Part shown: one piece after another, positions 24,590 to 33,281 of the stretch | How positions within the stretch are numbered: position 1 is the stretch's first letter | Layout: each line of letters begins with the position of its first letter | DNA from: CAYRES01 sp964423425 | GTDB lineage: Bacteria > Actinomycetota > Thermoleophilia > RBG-16-64-13 | Assembly: GCA_964423425.1 (NCBI GenBank) | Contig: CAYRES010000006.1 | Span: 124,001-188,000 of the forward strand | Direction of reading: 5' to 3' | DNA: 64,000 nucleotides | Made by a program: the position numbers and the translations under genes | Notes under the pieces: model-generated | Told to the model about the DNA's origin: nothing | The model's input: the letters and a program-made list of their open reading frames with translations, nothing else | The model's database searches: none

Positions 24590-25801
24590 CTACTCCTTGG
24601 GGCCGAAGCTTACGAAGGCTCCATACTTCTCGAGTTCGTCCACGCGGCAGCTCCACGTGAGCCGCCCTTCGTACGGGATGATGTCAGGACAACCGTCACA
24701 CATGCTCTGCCGGCCATCGGGCATGATGTCGCAAGGCTGAATCACCATGAGAGATTGGAGGCTGGGCGGTTCCAGCCACTCGGCCGGGCTCGAGAGCCAC
24801 GTGGCGGCCGCCTTGGCCACACTCCTGTTGACCACCCCCAGCGACAGAAGCGGGAGGGCGTTACGCATGAGCCCCGGGCCCGTATAGGCCAGGTAGGTGC
24901 CCTTGAGCTGGTGGTGCACCGTCTGCACCAACTCGATCATCTTCGGGTCGGCACAGCCGAAGTTTCGTCGTGAGTTGCTGAAACGCAGCCCCAACAACCA
25001 CTTGAAAGCGGCCGCATCCTCAGTGCCGTTCAGGAACGCGCACGGCGCGTACTCCGGGTACACCTCCCGGATCTTGTCGACCACCTCCTGAGCGAGGATA
25101 TCCTTGTGGCCCTCCTGGTGCTCGAGGTGGTAGACGAGATCGCTCACGTCGACCTTGTTGCCCCGCACGTACGCATCGTACGTGGATTTGGCCTTGGCGG
25201 AACGGAAGAGAATGAACACCATGGTGTTCACGATCTTGATGTGGCGATGAGCCCACTCCACCAGCATCGGTACGTCGTCGAGCGTGTCGCGGTAGATGGT
25301 GGCGTTGAAGGCGACGGCGATGGAACCATCGCCGTGCTCGAAGACCGTCTCCGCCAGTCGGCGGCGCAGCTCGTTCAAGTCCTCCTCGCTCTTACCCGAC
25401 CACCCAGGGCGCCTCTGATGCGAGTCGACATGGAAGGTGAAGCCTGCCAGACCGGCCTCCTTGAGTTGGCGCACGAGTTTGGGGGTGAGCGCCTGGCCGT
25501 TGGAGTTGATGATGGGCTTCCAGCCCTGCTCGCGAACGTACTCCACGAGGTCGAGGATCTCGGGAAAGATGAGGGGCTCGCCGCCGGCGATGGAGATACC
25601 GTCGGTCTTGCGCAACGACTTCACCGTCTCGAGGTCGGCAATGATATCGGCGAGAGGCTTGTGCCCCGTGGGATCGTTCTCCCTGTAGCAGCCCTCACAG
25701 TACAGATTGCACTTGGTGGTGGGCTCGAGCCAGGTGATGGCATTATCGGCCAGACTCCAGGGCAGACGATACAGAGATGTGGACACCAGCTTGGCAGACA
25801 A
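24590..25801 (-). CDS. radical SAM protein of unknown substrate
   Basis: A 403-residue radical SAM enzyme with the 4Fe-4S motif CNLYCEGC (C31, C35, C38) and the SAM-binding GGEPLIF. The middle is a normal TIM-barrel half. The C-terminal region has further cysteines (CADPKM, CDIMP, CDGCPD, SCRVDE) that may bind extra clusters, as in SPASM-like proteins. The start is TTG at 25801, with AAGGGGG six bases upstream and a good promoter. The neighbours, arfB and mscL, give no clue to the reaction. Confidence 0.85.
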   Translation of the reverse strand: MSAKLVSTSLYRLPWSLADNAITWLEPTTKCNLYCEGCYRENDPTGHKPLADIIADLETVKSLRKTDGISIAGGEPLIFPEILDLVEYVREQGWKPIINSNGQALTPKLVRQLKEAGLAGFTFHVDSHQRRPGWSGKSEEDLNELRRRLAETVFEHGDGSIAVAFNATIYRDTLDDVPMLVEWAHRHIKIVNTMVFILFRSAKAKSTYDAYVRGNKVDVSDLVYHLEHQEGHKDILAQEVVDKIREVYPEYAPCAFLNGTEDAAAFKWLLGLRFSNSRRNFGCADPKMIELVQTVHHQLKGTYLAYTGPGLMRNALPLLSLGVVNRSVAKAAATWLSSPAEWLEPPSLQSLMVIQPCDIMPDGRQSMCDGCPDIIPYEGRLTWSCRVDELEKYGAFVSFGPKE

Positions 25802-25835
25802 GGCAAGCCCCCTTCGCTCTTTGCGATCCAAGTAG

Positions 25836-25865
25836 ATTATAGTGAGACACACCCTTCGCCGCCAA
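25836..25865 (-). promoter_or_regulatory. promoter of the radical SAM gene
   Basis: The minus strand carries TTGGCG (25865-25860) and a perfect TATAAT (25841-25836), 18 bases apart, about 35 bases before the TTG start. Confidence 0.6.
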
Positions 25866-25911
25866 CCGCCGCCGAAGCGGTGAGGGGCGGCCGAGCCCGG
25901 CCGCCCCGGCT

Positions 25912-26367
25912 TCAACTCTGAGCCGGCACCTCCGAGGTGCAGTGCGGGCAACGGCTGGCATGTATGGGGATGGCGGTGCAGCAGAAAGGACAATCCCTCG
26001 TGTCGGGCTCCGGTTCTTCCTCCTTCGACCGCCGCATCCGGTTGACGGTCTTCACCACGAAGAAGATGGCTACCGCGATGGTCAGGAACGAGATGATCGC
26101 CATGATGAAGACCCCGTAGTTCCAGGTCACCGCCCCGGCTTCCTGTGCGACGGCCAACGACGGGTACGGCCCGGCGGGATCGCCCGTCTGCAGGACGATG
26201 TACATATTGGTGAAGTCGACATTCCCGAGCAAGAGGCCGATGGGCGGCATGAGAATGTCCTGCACCAAAGACGTGACGATCGCGCCGAACGCCGCCCCGA
26301 TCACCAGGCCGACCGCCAAGTCGATCACATTGCCCCGGAGAATGAACTCCTTGAACTCCTTTCGCAT
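25912..26367 (-). CDS. mscL: large-conductance mechanosensitive channel MscL with C-terminal zinc ribbon
   Basis: A 151-residue pentameric channel that opens under osmotic downshock. The N-terminal KEFILRGNVIDLAVGLVIGAAF is the conserved first helix, and the second helix spans about 86-105. After the usual channel there is an extra tail with two CxxC pairs (C126/C129 and C140/C143) that looks like a zinc ribbon. AAGGAG lies five bases before the ATG at 26367. It lies 20 bases after the HAD gene and may be read with it. Confidence 0.95.
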   Translation of the reverse strand: MRKEFKEFILRGNVIDLAVGLVIGAAFGAIVTSLVQDILMPPIGLLLGNVDFTNMYIVLQTGDPAGPYPSLAVAQEAGAVTWNYGVFIMAIISFLTIAVAIFFVVKTVNRMRRSKEEEPEPDTRDCPFCCTAIPIHASRCPHCTSEVPAQS

Positions 26368-26387
26368 GCCAGCTCCTTCCGCAGCTT

Positions 26388-27053
26388 CTAGGTGCCGGCC
26401 AGGCGCCGGACCAGCGCCGGGCGTAAGTCCCCGATGGAGCGCAGAACCACATGGGCCTTCTCCACGGATTCCGCCGTGGGAGGGAACACCGAATTGGGTA
26501 TGGCGATGACCTTCATCCCGGCCCGGGCGGCCGCAATTATGCCGTTTGAGGAATCCTCCACCGCGGCCGCCCACTGCGGGGGGACCCCCAAGCACGAGCA
26601 GGCCAGAAGGTACACGTCGGGTTCGGGCTTGCCCTTGCGTACCTCGTCGGACGACACGTAACCGGCGAAGTATGACGTGAGTCCGGCCGCGTCCAACGCA
26701 TGCTCTATGACCTCCCGGGGGGACGATGAAGCCACCGCCAGCGGAAACGCTTCCGCCATGGCCGCTACCGCCTCCACCGCTCCCTCGATGAGGGGCACGT
26801 GCTCGCTGTAGCGCTCCTTGAGCATCGAAACCACGGCGGCCACAATCTCTTCCCTGCCGAGAGGCGGAGAGAAGGCCCGTTCGATATGGGCGGCCCACTG
26901 CCACGAGTTGGCCCCCATCACCGCCACTTGATCCTTCTCCGTCCAGCGGCCGCCGAAGCCGTCCACGAAATCACGCCGCACCTCGTGCCACACCTCCTCG
27001 GTATCGAGGAGCACTCCGTCCATGTCGAACACGACCGCCTGTACAGCACTCAT
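26388..27053 (-). CDS. HAD-superfamily hydrolase (beta-phosphoglucomutase-like)
   Basis: A 221-residue phosphatase or mutase with the nucleophile motif DMDGVLLDTEE, motif II VASSS, motif III with Lys in RKGKPEPDVY, and motif IV VEDSSNG. The cap domain is of the beta-PGM/DhaK type. The substrate is unknown. Its ATG overlaps the stop of the upstream acetyltransferase gene (ATGA), so the two are coupled. Confidence 0.92.
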   Translation of the reverse strand: MSAVQAVVFDMDGVLLDTEEVWHEVRRDFVDGFGGRWTEKDQVAVMGANSWQWAAHIERAFSPPLGREEIVAAVVSMLKERYSEHVPLIEGAVEAVAAMAEAFPLAVASSSPREVIEHALDAAGLTSYFAGYVSSDEVRKGKPEPDVYLLACSCLGVPPQWAAAVEDSSNGIIAAARAGMKVIAIPNSVFPPTAESVEKAHVVLRSIGDLRPALVRRLAGT

Positions 27054-27610
27054 GCGCCGCGCTCCCCCTGCGTGCGCCACTCCTCCCGCAGCATGGCGTA
27101 CACGTCGAGGTCCACGTACCTGTCGTTCATCCACTCCGCTTGGCGCAGGGTGCCCTCCCGCCGGAAGCCGAGCCTCTCGGGGATGGCCCGGCTCTTGACA
27201 TTGTCGGTGGCCACCAGGATCTCCACCCGGTTCAGTTCGAGGTTGCCAAAGGCATGGTCGAGGAGCGCGTGACAAGCCATCGTCATAAGACCCTTGCCCT
27301 GATGGTCCTCGGCCAACCAATAGCCGATCACCCCGGAACGGTTGAGGAGCTCTATGGAGGTGAGCCCCACTATGCCCACCACCTCGCCCGAGCGCCACAC
27401 ACTGCACGTGATGCCCGTGCCGGCGGCGAACTCCTCCAGACACCGCTGTACAAACGCCTTGGTATCCTCCACGGAGCGGGCGTCGTCGACCCAATGAAGC
27501 CAGGGCCGCAGATGATCGCGGTTGCTCTCGATGATGGAGAAGACCTCCTCAGCGTGCCTCATCTGAAGGAGCTGGAGTTCCGCATCGTTGGATAGTTCAA
27601 GGCTGAGCAT
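27050..27610 (-). CDS. GNAT N-acetyltransferase (RimJ/RimL-like)
   Basis: A 186-residue acetyltransferase of the ribosomal-protein-serine acetyltransferase type (PF13302). It shows VGIVGLTSIELLNRSGVIGYWL, the acetyl-CoA loop EDHQGKGLMT, and ATDNVKSRAIPERLGFRREG. The target is unknown. It is the first gene of a short minus-strand operon with the HAD gene. Confidence 0.92.
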   Translation of the reverse strand: MLSLELSNDAELQLLQMRHAEEVFSIIESNRDHLRPWLHWVDDARSVEDTKAFVQRCLEEFAAGTGITCSVWRSGEVVGIVGLTSIELLNRSGVIGYWLAEDHQGKGLMTMACHALLDHAFGNLELNRVEILVATDNVKSRAIPERLGFRREGTLRQAEWMNDRYVDLDVYAMLREEWRTQGERGA

Positions 27611-27835
27611 GCGTCACCTCCGGCGGCCGGACGGAGTTGGACTCTTGAGCGAGCCGTCATAGTATCGCAGGCAGTCTCTCTCCGCGAAACGGGAGGAGGG
27701 CACGGAAGACACCTTGTGCAGATTCGAATTCGTGCCGGCTCCCCTTACGGTGTAAACTAGTGTTCCCAGCGAGGTTACGCCGACAAAGCCGGCCGTCCGG
27801 TGGGCTGTGCGTCTGACCGAGAGGAAAGGAGAGCC

Positions 27836-28147
27836 ATGAGGATAGAGAGCTTTGACGAAGCCTTGGAGATGGTCAAGGCCCTCAAGGAGTGGGCGTACCA
27901 GGAGAAGTACAAGGAGCATGCCGATGGCTCCATCCTCAGCTTCGAGACGGTAAGAACCGCCGCCGGCCTCTGCGAGCAGGTGCTCGAGGTAGTCGCATTG
28001 GCCCGCCTCAGCGACTTCGAAGGCACGAAGTGGGCCAATCATCTGTGGAACATCCTCGATCAGAACTCCCAGTGCGTGTCGGCCGTGAACAAGCTGGCGT
28101 ACCGCATGTACGTCCGCAGGGTCTCGGAGATGGAGCAAGGCGCCTAG
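27836..28147 (+). CDS. small conserved-looking hypothetical protein
   Basis: A 103-residue acidic, mostly helical cytosolic protein that I do not recognise. AAAGGAG lies five bases before the ATG. There are no membrane segments or cysteine motifs. A strong hairpin terminator follows. The 225-base region upstream contains no other gene. Confidence 0.7.
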   Translation: MRIESFDEALEMVKALKEWAYQEKYKEHADGSILSFETVRTAAGLCEQVLEVVALARLSDFEGTKWANHLWNILDQNSQCVSAVNKLAYRMYVRRVSEMEQGA

Positions 28148-28158
28148 CGTAACAGCGT

Positions 28159-28196
28159 AGCCCCGGGTGCTCGAGCCTATCCGGCTCTCCCGGGCT
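28159..28196 (+). terminator. hairpin terminator after the 103-residue gene
   Basis: An outer stem (AGCC-CGGG paired with CCCGGGCT, 28159-28167 with 28189-28196) encloses an inner 5-bp stem GAGCC/GGCTC (28173-28177 with 28183-28187). A short T-run follows. It lies 12 bases after the stop codon. Confidence 0.65.
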
Positions 28197-28240
28197 TTCA
28201 CCCGCGTCGCTCAAGTCTTGTCGCAGTCGGTTACCGGCTC

Positions 28241-28705
28241 TCAGCCGTCTCCGAAGAGCACTGCCATGCGCTCCTTGCGGTAGTCAAAGATGCTCTCGAG
28301 CTGCCGCCTCACGGCAGGCAACGCTACCTCGCCGAGCGGGAATAGTGGCAGCTCGTAATCCACCCGGTCTTCCATGAGGACACCTCCCTCGACCTCCCGG
28401 AAGAAATGTGTGTGGGTCCACAAGGCATAGGGTCCACGAACCTGCGTATCGACGAAGCCCACACCCGTGCGAAAACGCTCGAGCACGCTCTCCCAGCTGA
28501 AGGGCACGCCCAGCAGCCGCAGGCGATAGGTCACTCGGTCGCCCTGCGCGAGGAGTGAGGTCGGTGCCTCAACCACACGGAAATCAAGCCACGGCGGCGT
28601 GATCTCCTGCAGATTTCTCGCCTCCTCCACGAAGGTGAACACCTCCGCCAAGGGCTGGGGGAGATGCTGTCTTCGCTCCAGAGTATGCCGGCGTCGCCAT
28701 CCCAT
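28241..28705 (-). CDS. SRPBCC-family (START-like) protein
   Basis: A 154-residue protein of the polyketide-cyclase/SRPBCC ligand-binding fold. The pattern (PLAEVFTFVEEARNLQEITPPWL, a middle VTYRLRLLGVPFSW and a C-terminal long helix with YRKERM) matches the CDP-paratose-epimerase/YfcH-associated cyclase group. AGGAGGAGC precedes the ATG. It lies 8 bases after the HEAT-repeat gene and is probably co-transcribed. Confidence 0.85.
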   Translation of the reverse strand: MGWRRRHTLERRQHLPQPLAEVFTFVEEARNLQEITPPWLDFRVVEAPTSLLAQGDRVTYRLRLLGVPFSWESVLERFRTGVGFVDTQVRGPYALWTHTHFFREVEGGVLMEDRVDYELPLFPLGEVALPAVRRQLESIFDYRKERMAVLFGDG

Positions 28706-28713
28706 CGCTCCTC

Positions 28714-29634
28714 CTAGGCTCGGGCAAGACCAACGTCAGTGGTTCCGTCCGGCATCCGGTCGTCATAGTCCTGCACCGGTGGCAGGGAAAGTGGAGGCGG
28801 CGAATCCGGATAGCCGGGAAACCCTGGATAGGTGAACACGGGGTGCTCGCGCACTTTGTAGAGGCGATCTCCATTCACTATCGTACCCAAGTAGCCGCCT
28901 TCGAGATCGACCACGGTCGCTTCGTCCCACGGAGCCCAGCCTATCCAGCGCTCCTTGACATCGAATACGTATACACCGACCCCGAACGCAATCCAATGTC
29001 CCGCGGAGTCGAACAGGTACACCGGTGCGGGCCGCTCCACCCTTTCCGAGCGTCCCAGTCTCTCCATCATGCCACTTTCACGTATCTCGTCGAGAGCCTT
29101 CAAGGCCTCCCCGGGAACCACGTCGGCAGCCTCCAGACTGTCGAGGGCCCGAACCACGGGATCAAGCAGCGGCCCCAGGTCGTCTTCCTCCTTCATGAGC
29201 GCCCGGAAGACCCGAGCGAGGGCGCCACGCGCCGCCTTTGAGCCCGCCCGGCTCAGCGCGAACTGAAGCGCAAGCGGAATGACTTCCGGTCCGGCGGCTA
29301 TGAGCCCTTCCCCGGCCAGCCACCTCACCTCGGTGGATTCATCGACGAGAGCGCCCAACAACGCAGGCGCAGCTTCCAACGACCCGATGGCACTGAGCGC
29401 CTTCGCGGCTTCCCAGCGCACTCGCTTGGCAGGAGAGTGCAGGAGCTCGACGAGAGCAGGTACCGCCCGATCCCCGACCCCCACCAGCCTGTCTCGAGCG
29501 GCCATACGGATGGTGGGCCTGCGGCTCGACAGATCAGCGACGAGTCTCTCGACCACCCCTTCTCCTGCCGAGCCGAAGGAATCCCCTTCTTCTTGCCGGT
29601 GTAATAGACTGTTCGTCTGTCTCGTCTCGCCCAC
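28714..29634 (-). CDS. HEAT-repeat protein with C-terminal beta domain
   Basis: A 306-residue protein starting at GTG with GGGAGAAGG upstream. Residues about 25-140 form HEAT/PBS-lyase-type helical repeats (e.g. RVRWEAAKALSAIGSLEAAP, EVRWLAGEGLIAAG). Residues about 205-265 contain repeated aromatic/glycine beta motifs (YLFDSAGHWIAFGVGVYVFD, then WIGWAP and LGTIVNGDRLYKV). A Pro-rich tail follows. No enzyme motif is seen; a scaffold role is inferred. It forms an operon with the SRPBCC gene. Confidence 0.75.
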   Translation of the reverse strand: MGETRQTNSLLHRQEEGDSFGSAGEGVVERLVADLSSRRPTIRMAARDRLVGVGDRAVPALVELLHSPAKRVRWEAAKALSAIGSLEAAPALLGALVDESTEVRWLAGEGLIAAGPEVIPLALQFALSRAGSKAARGALARVFRALMKEEDDLGPLLDPVVRALDSLEAADVVPGEALKALDEIRESGMMERLGRSERVERPAPVYLFDSAGHWIAFGVGVYVFDVKERWIGWAPWDEATVVDLEGGYLGTIVNGDRLYKVREHPVFTYPGFPGYPDSPPPLSLPPVQDYDDRMPDGTTDVGLARA

Positions 29635-29737
29635 GTGCCTTCTCCCCGGGTTACAGATGGGCCACTCAAGGAAACACTACAGGGGAGGAAGACCTACAGG
29701 CAAGCAGCCAGGCACGCAGCCGTCATACGAAGGGAAC

Positions 29738-31423
29738 ATGATGAACAGTTTGAGTTATGACCACTGCCCGTCTGACACCCGGCTCCTCGGTCAGACCATA
29801 GGCCAGAAGCTTGAAGAGATCGCTTCTCTTTATCCAGAGAGAGAAGCCTTGATTGACTGCGAACGCGGTGTCCGTATGACGTACGCGGAACTCGTCGCGA
29901 ACGCACGCCAAGCCGCCAAGGGCCTGGTGAATCTGGGAGTGACCAAGGGAGACCGGGTGGCCGTGTGGTCGACCAACAACACGGAGTGGGTGGTGACACA
30001 GTACGCCACCGCCCTCATCGGGGCCCTGCTTGTGACGATCAATCCCGCGTACAAGGCCCGGGAGCTCGAATACGCCCTCACCGCTTCGCGAAGCAAGGTT
30101 CTGGTGATGGGCGCCGGCTTCCGCGATGTCTCCTTCCTCGACTTGGTGCTGGCGGTCGCCCCGGACCTCAAGGGGACCGACCTGCTCACGTGCCGCACAG
30201 ACTCGTTGCCCGCACTCCAAGCGCTCATCTCCACCGCCCCCCGTGCCGGCACGGGCGAAGCGCCGTTCGCCCATCTGTACGAACTTGGAGCGCAGGAGGA
30301 CGACGATGCCCTCACTGTCGTGGCTGAGGGGCTCGACATAGATGACGACATCAACATCCAATTCACCTCGGGCACGACCGGCTTCCCCAAGGGTGCCACC
30401 CTCACCCATCACAACATCCTCAACAACGGCTACCTCACCGGCCTCGTCATGGGCTTCGGCCCGGAGGAGCGCCTGTGCGTGCCCGTTCCCCTCTATCATT
30501 GTTTCGGCATGGTGCTCGGCAGTCTTCTCTCCATGAGCCACGGCGCCTGCATGGTGATGCCTTCCGCCTGGTTCGATCCTGAAGCGACACTCACCGCTCT
30601 CGCCGCCGAACGATGCACCGCGCTGCACGGCGTGCCCACCATGTTCATCGCCGAGTTGTCCCATCCTAGGGTCGCGGACCTGGACCTCTCGGCGCTCAGG
30701 ACCGGCATCATGGCCGGAGCTCCCTGCCCGGCGGAGCTCGTGCGCGAGGTCATGGAGCGCATGCACGTACCCGAACTCCTCATCGCCTACGGGCAGACCG
30801 AGGCCGCCCCCCTCACCAACAGCATGCGCGCGTCAGACCCCCTGGAGAAGAGACTGACCACCGTGGGACGGGTGCTGCAACACCAGGAACTCAAGGTGGT
30901 CGATGTCAACACTGGCAGGTCGGTCCCCCGCGGCCGGCCCGGAGAGATCTGCGTGCGTGGCTACAACGTCATGTCAGGCTACGACAACAACGAGGAGGCC
31001 ACCAGAGACACCATCGACCGGCGTGGTTGGCTCCACACGGGAGACCTGGGCGTGATGGACGAGGAGGGCTTCGTCCGCATCGAGGGCCGGCTCAAAGAAC
31101 TCGTGATCCGGGGGGGCGAGAACATCTACCCGCGTGAGATCGAGGATTTCCTCCACACCCTGGACATCATCCTCGATGCGTATGTGGTGGGAGTGCCCGA
31201 CCCCAGATACGGAGAGGAACTCGCCGCAGCCGTGCGTCTGCAGTCAGGCGCCCATCCCCTCGAGGCGACGGAGTTCCGCGCTCTCTGCAAGGGCCACATT
31301 GCCGATTACAAGATACCCCGGCACTGGTTCGTCGTCGAAGACTACCCCATGACCGTGACCGGCAAGGTGCAGAAGTTCAAACTGAAGGAAGAGCTCATCG
31401 CGAGGCTCGCAGCGGAGAAGTAG
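29738..31423 (+). CDS. acyl-CoA synthetase (AMP-forming, FadD/ACSF2-like)
   Basis: A 561-residue ATP-dependent acyl-CoA ligase. The phosphate loop is FTSGTTGFPKGATLTH, the adenine motif is YGQTEA, the hinge is HTGDLGVMDEEGFVRIEGR, and the catalytic lysine lies in TVTGKVQKFK. The subfamily pattern matches ligases for medium- to long-chain fatty acids. GAAGGGAAC precedes two adjacent ATGs. It is monocistronic and ends at a strong terminator. Confidence 0.95.
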   Translation: MMNSLSYDHCPSDTRLLGQTIGQKLEEIASLYPEREALIDCERGVRMTYAELVANARQAAKGLVNLGVTKGDRVAVWSTNNTEWVVTQYATALIGALLVTINPAYKARELEYALTASRSKVLVMGAGFRDVSFLDLVLAVAPDLKGTDLLTCRTDSLPALQALISTAPRAGTGEAPFAHLYELGAQEDDDALTVVAEGLDIDDDINIQFTSGTTGFPKGATLTHHNILNNGYLTGLVMGFGPEERLCVPVPLYHCFGMVLGSLLSMSHGACMVMPSAWFDPEATLTALAAERCTALHGVPTMFIAELSHPRVADLDLSALRTGIMAGAPCPAELVREVMERMHVPELLIAYGQTEAAPLTNSMRASDPLEKRLTTVGRVLQHQELKVVDVNTGRSVPRGRPGEICVRGYNVMSGYDNNEEATRDTIDRRGWLHTGDLGVMDEEGFVRIEGRLKELVIRGGENIYPREIEDFLHTLDIILDAYVVGVPDPRYGEELAAAVRLQSGAHPLEATEFRALCKGHIADYKIPRHWFVVEDYPMTVTGKVQKFKLKEELIARLAAEK

Positions 31424-31488
31424 CCTCAGGCCGCATTCGCGAACCGGCGGCCGCGGTGGGAGAAGAACCAAGCCGTACCGACGAAGGG

Positions 31489-31525
31489 AGGGGCGGGCCG
31501 ACCATGTGGCCCGCCCCCTCTTTCT
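31489..31525 (+). terminator. rho-independent terminator after the acyl-CoA ligase gene
   Basis: A GC-rich stem (GGGGCGGGCC pairing with GGCCCGCCCC; arms within 31489-31499 and 31508-31519) has an 8-base loop and is followed by CTCTTTCT. It lies 65 bases after the stop. Confidence 0.75.
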
Positions 31526-31581
31526 GTCCGGCACTCGCTCCGGTGATGAGCGGCTCGTGGAACCACTGCCAGAGAAACCTC

Positions 31582-32205
31582 CTACGCCGCTGCGACCCCC
31601 GGAGTGAGGCCCTTCTTCGAGAAGCTGCGGAGCCTGAACGCCAACACTATCGACAAGAGCCCGATCACGATGGCCCAGATGCCGATGAGCCACACGATGG
31701 CAAGAGCACCCGCCAGGGGCAGTGCCGCCACGATCACCCCGAAGATCACAGAAACCACGCCCTCGAGCACCAGCAGCCACGCATTCGCGATCTCCTTGCG
31801 CGCCATGATCGCCAGCACAACTTGGAGGATACCCGTCACAATCGCCCACGCCGCAATGAGGAAGAGGAGCGCAAGAGCGGTGAGACCCGGCCACACAAAG
31901 GTGACAACCCCGATGGCGACGCCGAGAATCCCTCCCAGCATCAGGACCCACCACTTATTGTTCGTCTTGCGCTCGGCAAAGCCCGCGACAACGGCGAGCA
32001 GCCCATCGACCAGCACGAACGCCCCGAAGAACACAATGAGCACGAATAGGGTGATTCCGGGCCACGCCAAGGCCAGCACGCCGAAGATGATCGCGAGCAG
32101 GCCACGAAGTGCACGTGACCACCAGCTTCGCACCAGCATTCCAGGAACAGCACTTTCCACCACGTCGAACCCTCCCTCTCGATTGTTCGGCCGTGCCATC
32201 CTCAC
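31582..32205 (-). CDS. HdeD-family (DUF308) membrane protein
   Basis: A 207-residue protein with six hydrophobic helices arranged as repeated hairpins (LLAIIFGVLALAWPG..., GILGVAIGVVTFVWPG), typical of HdeD acid-resistance membrane proteins. The function in non-enteric bacteria is unknown. It may start at GTG 32205 or at the ATG two codons later. It is divergent from an uncharacterised membrane-protein gene. Confidence 0.88.
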   Translation of the reverse strand: MRMARPNNREGGFDVVESAVPGMLVRSWWSRALRGLLAIIFGVLALAWPGITLFVLIVFFGAFVLVDGLLAVVAGFAERKTNNKWWVLMLGGILGVAIGVVTFVWPGLTALALLFLIAAWAIVTGILQVVLAIMARKEIANAWLLVLEGVVSVIFGVIVAALPLAGALAIVWLIGIWAIVIGLLSIVLAFRLRSFSKKGLTPGVAAA

Positions 32206-32375
32206 CTCGGCGCCTCCACCCCCAAGACAGGTCGGCCCGGCTTTCGTCGTGTGTGCTTATTCACATCGCGCTTCCAACTCAAACGCATCGTTGTGCGGGA
32301 GCGGTATGCTGTATGGTGCATGTTGAACGGTGGCCGGAGGGAAGATGTTCGTCAAGAGAGCGCTTGCTGAGACTG

Positions 32376-33281
32376 ATGCCTAGGCCGCTCACCACCGAGC
32401 ACAGGACTCGACGCGGTCAGATCTCCGTTCGCACCGACCGCCCCTCCGTGGTCCTCTTGGCCCTCGCAGCCGTCCTTCTCACCCTCGCCTGCGTCTCGCT
32501 CTGGGCGGATCGATTGGTGCTTCAGCCGGCGGCGCTGAGCGGCGCAGCCCGGCATGTGTTCACTCTGCAGAGGCCGGCGGAGGTTCTCTCTGAAGCCATT
32601 TGGACGCACGTGCGGCTCGAGATCCCCGCCGCACGGGAGGTCGATCCGGGGCTCGCCCAACGCCGAGTCGCCGCCGTCATCGCGAAGGGAGAGGCAGCGA
32701 CGCTCCTGTCTCAGGCGGCACATTCCTTCTACGAAGCGTTACTCGACCCCGCAGCGACCGACGTGGTCGTCGACCTCTCCGCTGAGCAGGGTTTCTTGAC
32801 TGACGCGGCCCACTCGATCGATCCTGGGTTCGCGGCCGCACTCCCCGCTGCCGATGAGTGGGGCACGGTAATCCTCGTCCCCCAGGGGAGACTGCCCGAC
32901 CTCCGCACGCTCGTGTCCGTCACACCGTGGCTGTGGCCGGCCGCCCTTCTCGGAAGTGCCCTCCTGGCCGTTCTGGCTCTCGCGGGCGCGCTCGACAGAT
33001 TGAGAGCCGCGGGCCTGCTGGGTCTCATGACGACGCTGTCGGGAGTCTTCCTTCTGCTGGCGAGCGCAGCCGCCCTTCTGGGTGGGCGTGCGCTCGCACC
33101 CCCGGGCACCGAAGGCCTACTCCTCGCCGAATCCCTGCCCGCCTTCCTGCCCGGCTTGGCGGCGCTCGGCGGCCTGCTGGTGGCGGCTGGGCTTCTGCTC
33201 GCCCTGTCCGCAGGATCTCTGAGGCGGCGGAGGCCGTCACCCCATCCACATCTCCCTCGACGCCCTGCCCATGAGAACTGA
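32376..33281 (+). CDS. uncharacterised membrane protein
   Basis: A 301-residue protein with one N-terminal helix (about 25-45), an extracytoplasmic domain of about 140 residues rich in Ala and Arg, and three C-terminal helices. I do not recognise the family. The ATG at 32376 is chosen as the last Met before the first helix. It has no clear ribosome site, and the frame is open much further upstream, so the start is uncertain. Its end overlaps the next gene's ATG by 11 bases. Confidence 0.6.
   Translation: MPRPLTTEHRTRRGQISVRTDRPSVVLLALAAVLLTLACVSLWADRLVLQPAALSGAARHVFTLQRPAEVLSEAIWTHVRLEIPAAREVDPGLAQRRVAAVIAKGEAATLLSQAAHSFYEALLDPAATDVVVDLSAEQGFLTDAAHSIDPGFAAALPAADEWGTVILVPQGRLPDLRTLVSVTPWLWPAALLGSALLAVLALAGALDRLRAAGLLGLMTTLSGVFLLLASAAALLGGRALAPPGTEGLLLAESLPAFLPGLAALGGLLVAAGLLLALSAGSLRRRRPSPHPHLPRRPAHEN

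Noticed and set aside
27721..27760. GATTCGAATTCGTGCC as a possible minus-strand tRNA 3' end
   Set aside because: No stem pairs around it and no cloverleaf can be built.
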